Assembly: GCA_003150515.1 (NCBI GenBank)
Contig: QALW01000043.1
Span: 1-64,000 of the forward strand
DNA length: 64,000 nucleotides
Reading direction: 5' to 3'
From: Selenomonadales bacterium
GTDB lineage: Bacteria; Bacillota; Clostridia; Christensenellales; QALW01
A program made the position numbers and the translations under genes. Below are positions 1 through 7,127 of the stretch, in pieces. Positions within the stretch are counted from its first letter, which is position 1, and every line of letters starts with the position of its first letter. The notes below the pieces were generated by a model, which had not been told where the DNA came from, did not search any database, and saw only the letters and a list, made by a program, of their open reading frames with translations.

Positions 1-15
1 TAAACGCGCAGAAGG

Positions 16-110
16 CGCCTAATGGCGAGGCTGAAGGGGGAGACTCCGCAAAGCCTTTCAGGCTTTGCGGCTGTAAAGTATGGGCCGCTTTCAGCGGCCC
101 ATACTTTACA
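16..110. repeat. Palindromic element, cut by the window start
   Basis: Two perfect hairpins stand next to each other: 46-55 pairs with 61-70 (10 bp) and 72-88 pairs with 94-110 (17 bp), both with TTTCA loops. A small CGCC/GGCG hairpin lies at 16-27. The segment GGCTGAAGGGGGAGACT (29-45) has no partner inside the window. Read on the minus strand it begins AGTCTC, like the middle arms of the elements at 29519, 59949 and 62364, so the partner probably lies left of position 1. It sits directly 3' of the SDR gene on the minus strand. Confidence 0.7.
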
Positions 111-1130
111 TTATTTATTTTTAATTTTTTTTCTTAGTTTCAAAGCGCCTTGCCGCCGCAGCCACAGCACTGTGTCTTTTACTGTCTCATAAAGGTCGCG
201 GGGACGGTATCCTAATTCGGCGGTGGCTTTATCATGAGAAAACCGGTCGTTGCTGCAAAGAGTATCAAGGGAATATAGAGTATATAGGGGCCGGTGTTTT
301 TTCAGCTTGGCGTCCAGCCGGATAAAGGGAGAAACTGCTTTGGCCATCCATACCGGCAATACCGGAAGCCTGCGTCCTCCTCCAATGCTTTTGGCCATTG
401 AGAGCACTTCCTTGACGTCGTAATGCCTGTTGGATAAAATATAGCATCCTCCGCGGCGGCCTTTTTCAGCGGCTGCCAAACATCCTTCCGCAACGTCCCG
501 TACATCCACAAAATCATATCCGCCTTTTACGCATGCCGGCAGTTTTCCCGAAACATAATCTCTAATCATCTGTACCATATGGTTGTGCGCGTCATCGTAT
601 GGGCCTAGTATCCCTGAAGGATGCACCACTACTGCGTCTAAGCCGTTTTCAGCGGCAAAAAGCACCGATTGAGTGGCCAGCGCTTTGGTTTTGGCATATC
701 CGCCCGTTACGGTATCGGGCGAAAAGCTGTCCGTTTCTGTAATAACAAGTCCCCGGCTTTTTTCAGGAAGAGCGTGTACTGAACTGACGTACACCATTCG
801 GCTTACATTATATTCGCTGCACAGCTTGAGCACGTTTTTAGTGCCGTTTACGTTTACTTCATACATTTTGGGCGTAAGTTCGCCTGATATATCTATTATT
901 CCGGCAGTATGGATAAGTATTAATTTGCTGAGGCCTGTGTTTTCAAAAAGAGGACGCAGAGTATCGGGCTGGGTGACGTCTCCTTTATAGTAAGTAGTGT
1001 GCTTAGTATTTTCTGCGCTTTCGGAGGGCAGAATAAGACCGCGCGCCTGTTGATTCCTGCTTTCCAGAAGTTTTATTATGGTGCTTCCCAAATGACCGGC
1101 GGCACCGGTTATTATATAGAGCTTTTTCAT
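111..1130 (-). CDS. NAD(P)-dependent epimerase/dehydratase (extended SDR family)
   Basis: A 339-aa Rossmann-fold oxidoreductase of the extended short-chain dehydrogenase family. The nucleotide-binding motif GAAGHLG is at residues 9-15 and the catalytic YxxxK (YAKTK) at 145-149, with the upstream Ser region (YVSS) near 114-117. The start has AAGGAGG eight bases upstream. Relatives act on nucleotide sugars, dihydroflavonol-type ketones or steroids, and the substrate cannot be read from the sequence. It is transcribed divergently from the TetR gene with overlapping promoters, so that regulator probably controls it. The stop codon is followed at once by the palindromic element at 16-110. Confidence 0.85.
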   Translation of the reverse strand: MKKLYIITGAAGHLGSTIIKLLESRNQQARGLILPSESAENTKHTTYYKGDVTQPDTLRPLFENTGLSKLILIHTAGIIDISGELTPKMYEVNVNGTKNVLKLCSEYNVSRMVYVSSVHALPEKSRGLVITETDSFSPDTVTGGYAKTKALATQSVLFAAENGLDAVVVHPSGILGPYDDAHNHMVQMIRDYVSGKLPACVKGGYDFVDVRDVAEGCLAAAEKGRRGGCYILSNRHYDVKEVLSMAKSIGGGRRLPVLPVWMAKAVSPFIRLDAKLKKHRPLYTLYSLDTLCSNDRFSHDKATAELGYRPRDLYETVKDTVLWLRRQGALKLRKKIKNK

Positions 1131-1159
1131 TCAGCATCCCTCCTTGGATGAACATAGTG

Positions 1160-1188
1160 TTGATTTTCTTCTACACTTGTATTATAAT
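1160..1188 (+). promoter_or_regulatory. Promoter of the TetR gene
   Basis: TTGATT (1160-1165), 17-bp spacer, TATAAT (1183-1188). It shares its -10 bases with the opposing promoter at 1181-1209. An AGTGT/ACACT inverted repeat (1156-1160 and 1172-1176) overlaps the -35 and could be an operator. Confidence 0.65.
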
Positions 1189-1209
1189 CATTTGGCAGAG
1201 AAAATACAA
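1181..1209 (-). promoter_or_regulatory. Promoter of the SDR gene
   Basis: On the minus strand, TTGTAT (1209-1204), 17-bp spacer, TATAAT (1186-1181). Its -10 overlaps that of the divergent TetR promoter by four bases, so the two promoters should exclude each other. Confidence 0.65.
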
Positions 1210-1277
1210 TTAACATATCGTCACTAATCTATTAATAAACAGACAGTTTGTACATAAGCTGTTGAAAGGAGACGGTT

Positions 1278-1853
1278 ATTATTAAAAAGTTTACAAATGA
1301 CCATCGTATACGGGTTACCCGTATGCTTATCCGTAAAAGCTTTACCAAGCTGCTCAGTTTAAAACCAATACAAAGTATCTCGGTTAAAGAATTGTGCGAG
1401 GAAGCCGGAATAAACCGAGGCACCTTTTATACCCATTATAAAGATTTATACGACCTTATGGACAGCATAGAGGAGGAAGCGCTCAATCATTTTAAAGAGG
1501 CTATGAAGCCTCTTCTGGGGGAAGACGGAATAAATCCAGTTAAAGTCACCGCGGGCATATTTCAATTCTTAAAGGATAACAGCGATTTATGCATAGTTAC
1601 TCTCGGGCCCTACGGCGATAAATTATTTTTGCTGAAACTGCTTAATATCGGACGGCAGACATGTATGGAGGGATATGCCAAATATTTTGAAAAGGCTTCG
1701 CCTAAAAAATTAGAGTATTATTATGCTTTTGCCAGTATGGGATGTATCGGTTTGCTGCAAAAATGGCTGGATGAGGGAATGGCGGCTCCTGCGGAGGAGA
1801 TTGCGCAGGCTGCGGAGGAATTTATGACGGGCGGCTTGGAGTATCTAAAATAA
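1278..1853 (+). CDS. TetR/AcrR-family transcriptional regulator, probable ATT start
   Basis: DNA-binding regulator with an N-terminal helix-turn-helix (ISVKELCEEAGINRGTFYTH) followed by a ligand-binding helical domain, resembling TetR proteins with the DhaS-type C-terminal domain. The first ATG is at 1323 but has no ribosome-binding site and cuts into helix 1. The reading frame upstream, back to a stop at 1263, encodes KKFTNDHRIRVTR, which completes the usual TetR N-terminus. AAAGGAG at 1265-1271 is spaced 6 or 9 bases from ATT codons at 1278 and 1281, so I place the start at ATT 1278 (191 aa). It is divergent from the SDR gene, its likely target. Family is certain; the start is inferred. Confidence 0.8.
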   Translation: MIKKFTNDHRIRVTRMLIRKSFTKLLSLKPIQSISVKELCEEAGINRGTFYTHYKDLYDLMDSIEEEALNHFKEAMKPLLGEDGINPVKVTAGIFQFLKDNSDLCIVTLGPYGDKLFLLKLLNIGRQTCMEGYAKYFEKASPKKLEYYYAFASMGCIGLLQKWLDEGMAAPAEEIAQAAEEFMTGGLEYLK

Positions 1854-1974
1854 CAGATTTATATATTAACCTCGTCGTTTGTTCGGGGAATCAATGTTTC
1901 TTTTAAAGCATATAATTATTGTAAGTCTTATTCTGAATATATAAAACGATTCTTTTTAAGCGGGAGAAATTATA

Positions 1975-3234
1975 ATGAATGTAATAGTTATAGGCGGCGG
2001 CTGGGGCGGCGTTGCTGCGGCGCTTGAAGCCGCTTCTCTCCAAGCCGAAACTCTGCTGCTGGAACGCACGGATTCCCTTCTGGGAACGGGTCTGGTCGGC
2101 GGCATTATGCGCAATAACGGACGGTTTACGGTTGCTGAAGAAATGATTCATCTGGGAGGAGGCAAACTGTTTTCCCTTATAGACAAAAATCTCAGGCATA
2201 AAAATATAAGCTTTCCGGGCCATGAGCGTGCTTGTCTGTATGACGTGCTGGCGCTTCCGCCTAAAATAAAGCCTTTCCTGGAAAGCAGCGGGGCAAAGGT
2301 AAAGCTGGGCGTGCGCATAGCGGGCGCGTGCAAAAAAGAGAATAGAATAATAAGCATATATGACGACGCCGGCAACAGCTATGAGGCGGATTTTTATATT
2401 GACGCTACGGGTACGGCCGGGCCTCCGGCAAGCTGCGCTAAATACGGGAACGGCTGCGCTATGTGCGTATTGCGCTGCCCGGCTTTCGGTGGGCGCAAAA
2501 GCATATGCTCGGATTTAGGAATTTTAGAATACGCCAATACGCGCAAGGAAGGCATAGGCGCTTTCAGCGGCTCATGCGAGCTGCTGAAGGAATCTCTCTC
2601 GGAGGAAATAATTAATTCGCTGGAGCAAGATGGTAAGCTGACGGTGCCCATACCTGAGGAATTAAAGCATGATTTGCTTTCGTTTAAAGCATGCCGGCAG
2701 TATGCGCTCGAAGAATACAGAGATAACGCCGTGCTTTTGGATAACGGGCATGCCAAACTTATGACTCCATATTTCCCATTGACCGAATTGCGCAGGCTTC
2801 CGGGATTTGAAAGGGCTGTATATGCCGATCCGCTTGCCGGCGGCAGGGGAAATTCAGTCCGGTTTACGGCAATGGCGCCCAGGGATAGCTTTTTAAGAGC
2901 TGAATCAATAGAAAACCTGTTTTTTGCGGGCGAGAAAGCAGGGCCGCTGGTAGGGCATACCGAGGCTATAGCTACGGGCACTCTTGCGGGATATAACGCC
3001 GTGCGCCTGCTTAAAGGAAAGGAACCGGCAGCCATACCTGATACGCTGGCTGCGGGCGACGGCATAAATTATGCAGACAGCCGCAGGCGGCAGGATTCCT
3101 CTGCGCGCTTTACCTTTTCAGGGGGAGAACTTTTTGAACGTATGAAAGAGAGGGGAACGTATTTAATAGATACGGCGCAAATATATAAGCGTATAAAACG
3201 ACTGGACGCTCTGAATATGTTTGCGCAAATCTGA
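1975..3234 (+). CDS. FAD-dependent oxidoreductase with a Cys-rich insert
   Basis: A 419-aa flavoprotein. The dinucleotide-binding motif GGGWGG is at residues 7-12 with acidic E30 ending the second strand. The C-terminal segment FFAGEKAGPLVGHTEAIATG resembles the FAD-contacting region of FAD_oxidored and MnmG/TrmFO-like proteins. Cysteines 154, 161, 164, 168 and 178 (CAMCVLRC core) could bind an Fe-S cluster or form a redox pair. The gene starts at ATG after GGGAG, 121 bp behind the TetR gene on the same strand. Partner and substrate are unknown. It is too divergent to be called TrmFO or MnmG. Confidence 0.65.
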   Translation: MNVIVIGGGWGGVAAALEAASLQAETLLLERTDSLLGTGLVGGIMRNNGRFTVAEEMIHLGGGKLFSLIDKNLRHKNISFPGHERACLYDVLALPPKIKPFLESSGAKVKLGVRIAGACKKENRIISIYDDAGNSYEADFYIDATGTAGPPASCAKYGNGCAMCVLRCPAFGGRKSICSDLGILEYANTRKEGIGAFSGSCELLKESLSEEIINSLEQDGKLTVPIPEELKHDLLSFKACRQYALEEYRDNAVLLDNGHAKLMTPYFPLTELRRLPGFERAVYADPLAGGRGNSVRFTAMAPRDSFLRAESIENLFFAGEKAGPLVGHTEAIATGTLAGYNAVRLLKGKEPAAIPDTLAAGDGINYADSRRRQDSSARFTFSGGELFERMKERGTYLIDTAQIYKRIKRLDALNMFAQI

Positions 3235-3460
3235 AGCGTTTTCCTCAAAATTGATTTATATCCTGATTATCAGGGTATATTAAAAAATTTAATGGGGCAA
3301 ACAGCAAAAGCTTCCCTCTGCGGCGCATTAGCCTGATTGCATATTTGCGCTTAATTAGCCGTATTCGGCGATTTTATCTCTCGGCATAGAGGAATCAGCC
3401 TGAAAAAAGCGCGTTTGCAGAGAATATTTAAGGAAAATTAAAAAAATCCTCATTATTCTC

Positions 3461-3489
3461 TTGATTTTTGCTTGCATTATTGATAGAAT
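3461..3489 (+). promoter_or_regulatory. spoVG promoter
   Basis: TTGATT (3461-3466), 17-bp spacer, TAGAAT (3484-3489), about 31 bases before the ribosome-binding site. In Bacillus spoVG is transcribed by sigma-H; the GAAT in this -10 is compatible with that, but the -35 here looks like sigma-A. Confidence 0.55.
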
Positions 3490-3533
3490 TATAGCAAGCG
3501 TTAGCTATATTATCTTTTTGGGAGGAAATGAGC

Positions 3534-3788
3534 TTGGACATTACTGATGTTAGAGTTCGCAAAATTGCAGCGGATGGGAAATTGAGGGGTATTGCTTCCA
3601 TAACCTTTGACGAGGCTTTCGTTGTGCATGACATTAAGATAATAGAGGGAGCAAACGGGCTGTTTATAGCCATGCCCAGCCGTAAAGCGGCGGAAGGGGA
3701 TTATAAGGATATAGCGCATCCTATTAAAACCGAAATGCGCGAACAGATAGCAAAGCTTATTCTTGAAAAATATAATTCTGAGGAATAA
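3534..3788 (+). CDS. spoVG: SpoVG, nucleic-acid-binding sporulation/septation regulator
   Basis: A small RNA/DNA-binding protein conserved in Bacillota that affects septation and sporulation gene expression. It begins [11 protein letters not shown] and contains [10 protein letters not shown], both hallmarks of the family. The in-frame ATG at 3528 lies only two bases after GGGAGG (3520-3525), whereas TTG at 3534 lies eight bases after it and gives the usual SpoVG N-terminus and length (84 aa), so TTG is taken as the start. A promoter is seen at 3461-3489. Monocistronic in this layout. Confidence 0.93.
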   Translation: MDITDVRVRKIAADGKLRGIASITFDEAFVVHDIKIIEGANGLFIAMPSRKAAEGDYKDIAHPIKTEMREQIAKLILEKYNSEE

Positions 3789-4244
3789 GCGCCTGCCTGT
3801 ATATTGTATTTATTTTTTCCATGTTCCGAAATGTTTTCCGCTGCAAGCGGATATCGTTGAAGAGCATGGAGAGCGCTTTTGTATTCTCAAATGCGGAAAA
3901 AACGGTTTTAATTTATAAACGGGCCCCTGCGTATTTATTATTGCGGCATAAAGCCGGATAATAAAGACATTAAATTTAAAACTGCGCGGAAATGAGCGGC
4001 GCGGCATTCTGCCGCCCTTCGGGCGGCAGAATCAGGCGCAAAAGAGCGGATTGCTTAAGCTAAGCTTAAGCAATCCGCTCTTTTGCGCCCGGGCGCGGCC
4101 GCAGGCCGCGCCGCCGCGCCGCCATTTAAAATTTATCCGTAGATTATCCATTATCATACCGGCAAATTTATATGCCAAACTGTGGCCATGCTGCCTGGCT
4201 TGGAATATATTAGTATCAGACCAGAGAAGAAGGGAGATGTTGTT
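3789..4244. other. Intergenic region spoVG-cotJA
   Basis: About 456 bp. The left 200 bp show no gene or clear motif. Positions 3996-4122 hold a three-arm palindromic element (separate entry). The last 120 bp should contain the cotJ promoter; in Bacillus this operon is sigma-E dependent, but no convincing match was found. Confidence 0.5.
3996..4122. repeat. Three-arm palindromic element (four-way junction)
   Basis: A 10-bp outer stem (3996-4005 with 4113-4122) encloses three perfect hairpins: arm 1, 4006-4017/4021-4032 (12 bp, loop TTC); arm 2, 4035-4060/4064-4089 (26 bp, loop TAA); arm 3, 4092-4100/4104-4112 (9 bp, loop GCA). Only CA and two bases (4090-4091) separate the arms. It lies downstream of spoVG and upstream of cotJA. 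Confidence 0.9.
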
Positions 4245-4487
4245 TTGAACAACAATTATATACTGCAGTCTGATAAGGATATGCTGGGCGAAAGCAATCT
4301 CAGCATTGATGTAGTTCGCGTTTCAAACGGCGAAAATATAGATGATTTTCCAATAGCTATGGCGTATGTGCCCTGGCAGAAATGGAATGAAATTTATTCC
4401 GCAGAAGAGGCTCTGGAGCATGGAACAGTTTTTCCCGAGCTCTATTTGCCTTTTAAAGGAAAGGGGGCCGGTTCTTGTGAATCTTAA
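4245..4487 (+). CDS. cotJA: Spore coat-associated protein CotJA
   Basis: An 80-aa protein with the CotJA signature MAYVPWQKW near the middle and GTVFPELYLPFKG near the C-terminus. In Bacillus CotJA, CotJB and CotJC are sigma-E products that assemble into the spore coat. The first ATG (4182) lacks a ribosome-binding site. TTG at 4245 has AGGGAG (4231-4236) eight bases upstream and gives the family length, so it is preferred. The 3' end overlaps cotJB by 11 bases, implying translational coupling. Confidence 0.88.
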   Translation: MNNNYILQSDKDMLGESNLSIDVVRVSNGENIDDFPIAMAYVPWQKWNEIYSAEEALEHGTVFPELYLPFKGKGAGSCES

Positions 4488-4734
4488 TGAACGGCAGGCT
4501 ATGCTTAGAAAAGTCCAGGCGGCAAGCTTTGTCCTGGATGATTTAAAGCTGTACCTAGACACCCATCCGACGGATAAAAAAGCGCTCAGCGCTTTTGCAA
4601 AATATCAGGATGAATATGAAAGAGCTTTGGCTGAATTCAGCGCTAAATACGGCGCCCTGACTGCTGATTCAACAAAAATAACAAACAGATGGTCATGGGT
4701 GGATAAGCCGTGGCCTTGGGAACTGGAGGGTTAA
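4477..4734 (+). CDS. cotJB: Spore coat protein CotJB
   Basis: An 85-aa CotJB protein: a helical N-terminus (NERQAMLRKVQAASFVLDDL), LYLDTHPTDKKAL in the middle, and the Trp-rich tail WSWVDKPWPWE typical of the family. The start is GTG at 4477, placed about nine bases after the purine-rich AGGAAAGGGGG; the first ATG in frame is too far upstream and inside cotJA. It ends one base before the cotJC ATG. Acts in the spore coat with its operon partners. Confidence 0.88.
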   Translation: MNLNERQAMLRKVQAASFVLDDLKLYLDTHPTDKKALSAFAKYQDEYERALAEFSAKYGALTADSTKITNRWSWVDKPWPWELEG

Positions 4735-4735
4735 T

Positions 4736-5344
4736 ATGTGGACGTATGATAAAAAGCTTCAATATCCTGTCAAAATAGCCCGGCCCAATCCGGCCCTGGC
4801 AAAAGTAATAATAACGCAGTTCGGCGGCCCCGACGGAGAATTGGCCGCTTCCATGCGCTATCTCTCACAGCGCTATTCCATGCCTTATAAGGAAGTTGTG
4901 GGCGTTTTAAACGATATAGGAACGGAAGAGCTGGCTCATATGGAAATGGTCAGCGCTATTGTGCATCAGCTTACAAGAAATCTAACGCCCGAACAGATAA
5001 AGGCGTCGGGATTCGACACCTATTTTGTAGACCATACGGTTGGACTTTGGCCTCAGGCGGCTTCAGGCATGCCTTTTACATCGGTATGCTTCCAGTCCAA
5101 AGGAGACGCCATAACCGATTTAACTGAAAATATGGCGGCGGAACAGAAAGCGCGTACCACTTACGACAATATTATTCGCTTGGCGGATGATCCGGACGTG
5201 CTGGATCCCATCCGTTTTTTGAGGCAGAGAGAAATCAATCATTTTCAGCGTTTCGGAGAAGCGCTGAGAATAGTGCAGGATAATTTGGATTCCAAGAATT
5301 TCTATGCGTTTAATCCGGAGTTTGACAAAGGGCCCTGCAAATAA
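4736..5344 (+). CDS. cotJC: Spore coat protein CotJC, manganese-catalase family
   Basis: A 202-aa four-helix ferritin-like protein of the manganese catalase family. Candidate di-metal ligands are E35, E65 and H68 (EELAHM), E136 (AAEQKAR) and E166/H169 (REINHF). Family members in spore coats are thought to decompose peroxide. GGAGG lies just upstream of the ATG. It is the last gene of cotJABC. A hairpin at 5381-5413 separates it from the convergent DUF1292 gene. Confidence 0.92.
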   Translation: MWTYDKKLQYPVKIARPNPALAKVIITQFGGPDGELAASMRYLSQRYSMPYKEVVGVLNDIGTEELAHMEMVSAIVHQLTRNLTPEQIKASGFDTYFVDHTVGLWPQAASGMPFTSVCFQSKGDAITDLTENMAAEQKARTTYDNIIRLADDPDVLDPIRFLRQREINHFQRFGEALRIVQDNLDSKNFYAFNPEFDKGPCK

Positions 5345-5380
5345 TGAATTAATGCTGCGCGCGGCAGGATTTTTATTAAA

Positions 5381-5413
5381 AGCGGCGCCTCTGATATATT
5401 CAGAGGCGCCGCT
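5381..5413. terminator. Hairpin between convergent cotJC and DUF1292 gene
   Basis: Perfect 14-bp stem (5381-5394 with 5400-5413), loop TATAT. On the minus strand it is followed by TTTTAATAAAAA, so it can terminate the DUF1292 operon; for cotJC the downstream side is AT-rich but lacks a clean T-run. Confidence 0.7.
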
Positions 5414-5436
5414 GATTTATATATAATATGCGCTTT

Positions 5437-5745
5437 TTAATGATGGCAGCCTGAACAGCCCGAACAGCTTCCTCCGCAGGAGGGCTGCTCGTATCGGGAA
5501 ATTATATGGGGAGTAACCTGGGACATTTCTTCCTCGCTGGGCATTTCAAAATTAATAATTTCATCCCCGTCTTCATTATATATTGCTTTCATTACATATA
5601 AATCAGGCTGCTGATTGGGCTCAAGCTGATTTTCGGGGGTGGCGAATACGGCATATTTTACAGCCTCATATTCAAAAGCGTCCACCATCTGCAAGGCAAT
5701 CTGCCCGCCGTTTTCGTCTTGAAAATACATTATGTTGTCATCCAT
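5437..5745 (-). CDS. DUF1292 family protein with Cys/His-rich tail
   Basis: A 102-aa acidic protein of the DUF1292 family (function unknown, common in Bacillota). The core contains FQDENGGQIALQMVDAFEY and KYAVFATPE. The tail has CGGSCSGCSGCHH, a cluster of four cysteines and two histidines that could bind a metal. Start is ATG after AGGAG. It is the last gene of a minus-strand group, 48 bp behind the DUF3006 gene. Confidence 0.8.
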   Translation of the reverse strand: MDDNIMYFQDENGGQIALQMVDAFEYEAVKYAVFATPENQLEPNQQPDLYVMKAIYNEDGDEIINFEMPSEEEMSQVTPHIISRYEQPSCGGSCSGCSGCHH

Positions 5746-5793
5746 AAGAATAATTCTCCTTAATATTTTATATTTACCCTGTTAATTTGGGCA

Positions 5794-6012
5794 TTAATCA
5801 AATAACTGCTCCTGGAGCGCTTTTATGCGCTGGGCGCGTTCCTGAGCGTCCTGAATATCCAAAGAAAGCCGGCCGTCGTCCGCTATTAAAAGCGTGCTGC
5901 CTTCCTCTGCGCCTTCGGGCAGCAAACTGATTTCTATAAGCAGTGCGTTTTTGTTTGCATCCAGGCAGACGGCGGTGCCTTCTTCCAGCCTGTCAATAAT
6001 TACGCGTTTCAA
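5794..6012 (-). CDS. DUF3006 family small protein
   Basis: A 72-aa protein beginning MKRVIIDRLEEGTAVC, the DUF3006 pattern. Such genes are very often found directly downstream of ComEC-like metallo-hydrolases, as here, suggesting a shared but unknown role. The start codon is TTG at 6012, with AAAGGAGG placed eight bases upstream. It follows the hydrolase gene by 15 bp. Confidence 0.8.
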   Translation of the reverse strand: MKRVIIDRLEEGTAVCLDANKNALLIEISLLPEGAEEGSTLLIADDGRLSLDIQDAQERAQRIKALQEQLFD

Positions 6013-6027
6013 AATAACTTCCTCCTT

Positions 6028-7122
6028 TTATGGATTGCATATGGAGCAGGGCGTCATGCCTGCGTTAAGCGCTTCCTCCCTGGACGAAAAGAAGATTCTG
6101 TTGGCCTGGACGGGCAGCCCGGAGCAGGACGGCAGATGAAATTTGCGGGTGTTTTTATTGCCTATATACGCCGCGTCCCGGTCTTCGGTTGCGGAGGGGC
6201 TCTGATTTAAAGCGGGCGCCGAAGAAGAGGCTTTTGGAGCCGTCTGAGTCGAAATAATCTTTGAAGGGGCGGACGAGGGGCGCTCCGGCAGTTTGCCCTT
6301 AGAGACGGAAAAAGTGATTTTATTGCCGTCTGTGCTCGCTGTTATTGTGCCCATAAGGTCGGTGCGGTATAATTCTATTCCCTCCAGGGCTTTTAAAGTG
6401 GCCTGACTGGGATGCCCGTAGGAATTGTCCTTACCGACGCTTATAACTGCGTAATCGGGGGAGACCGCTTCAAGAAATTCGGGGCTTGTGGAGGTGTCGC
6501 TGCCATGATGGGCGATTTTTAGAAGGTCGCTTTTGAGCGTTAAGCCTTCTTTAAGCATTCTTTCCTCGCTCTGAATTTCCGCGTCTCCTGTAAAAAGCAT
6601 TGAAACGCTGCCCACACTCATGCGCAGCACAACCGAGTAATTGTTGGTATTGCTGTAGTCTCCGTCGGGCGCAAGTATGGTAAAATTGCATTCTCCTGCG
6701 GCAAAGCTGCCGCCCGCCTGAGCCGCATGAATTTTCAGGCCCTTATTTTTTACGGCCGTGAGCACGTCCTCATAAGTCTGAGTATTAGATGAATGCCGCG
6801 GCATAATCACCTGGCCTATATCCAGCCCGTTTATGATTGTGTCCAGGCCGCCTATATGGTCCTCATGGGGATGAGTGCCTATAAGAAAGTCTATTTTGGA
6901 GACGCCCTGAGCTTTTATATAATCCAGAACGCTCTGCCCGGCGCTGTTTGTGCCTGCGTCTATGAGCACGGCCGCTCCGCCTGAAACAATTAATATCGCG
7001 TCGGCCTGACCCACGTCTATAAAATGCACCTGAGCTTTTGGAGCCGATTGGGGCGAACAGGAGCATGCAAAGAGCAGCAGGAATAATATTAATATTGCGG
7101 ATAAACATTTTTTCATGCGCAT
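6028..7122 (-). CDS. Secreted lipoprotein ComEC/Rec2-like metallo-beta-lactamase-fold hydrolase
   Basis: About 364 aa. A lipoprotein signal (hydrophobic run then LFACSC) anchors it outside the cell. The hydrolase domain has HFIDVGQADAILI, the zinc motif THPHEDHIGG, and AHHGSDTS, as in the C-terminal domain of ComEC and related extracellular proteins. After a Ser/Ala-rich linker, the last 50 residues (YIGNKNTRKFHLPSC...CSIC) form an Ada-like metal-binding domain, often joined to extracellular nucleases. Start ATG 7122 has AGGA nine bases upstream; a TTG at 7131 overlaps the preceding stop. Likely acts on extracellular nucleic acid or phosphodiesters; the substrate is not proven. Confidence 0.82.
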   Translation of the reverse strand: MRMKKCLSAILILFLLLFACSCSPQSAPKAQVHFIDVGQADAILIVSGGAAVLIDAGTNSAGQSVLDYIKAQGVSKIDFLIGTHPHEDHIGGLDTIINGLDIGQVIMPRHSSNTQTYEDVLTAVKNKGLKIHAAQAGGSFAAGECNFTILAPDGDYSNTNNYSVVLRMSVGSVSMLFTGDAEIQSEERMLKEGLTLKSDLLKIAHHGSDTSTSPEFLEAVSPDYAVISVGKDNSYGHPSQATLKALEGIELYRTDLMGTITASTDGNKITFSVSKGKLPERPSSAPSKIISTQTAPKASSSAPALNQSPSATEDRDAAYIGNKNTRKFHLPSCSGLPVQANRIFFSSREEALNAGMTPCSICNP

Positions 7123-7127
7123 GATTT

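Noticed and set aside
3996..4122. Palindromic elements as CRISPR arrays or insertion-sequence remnants
   Set aside because: There are no equal-length repeats separated by spacers, no transposase, and no target duplications; each element has its own sequence.
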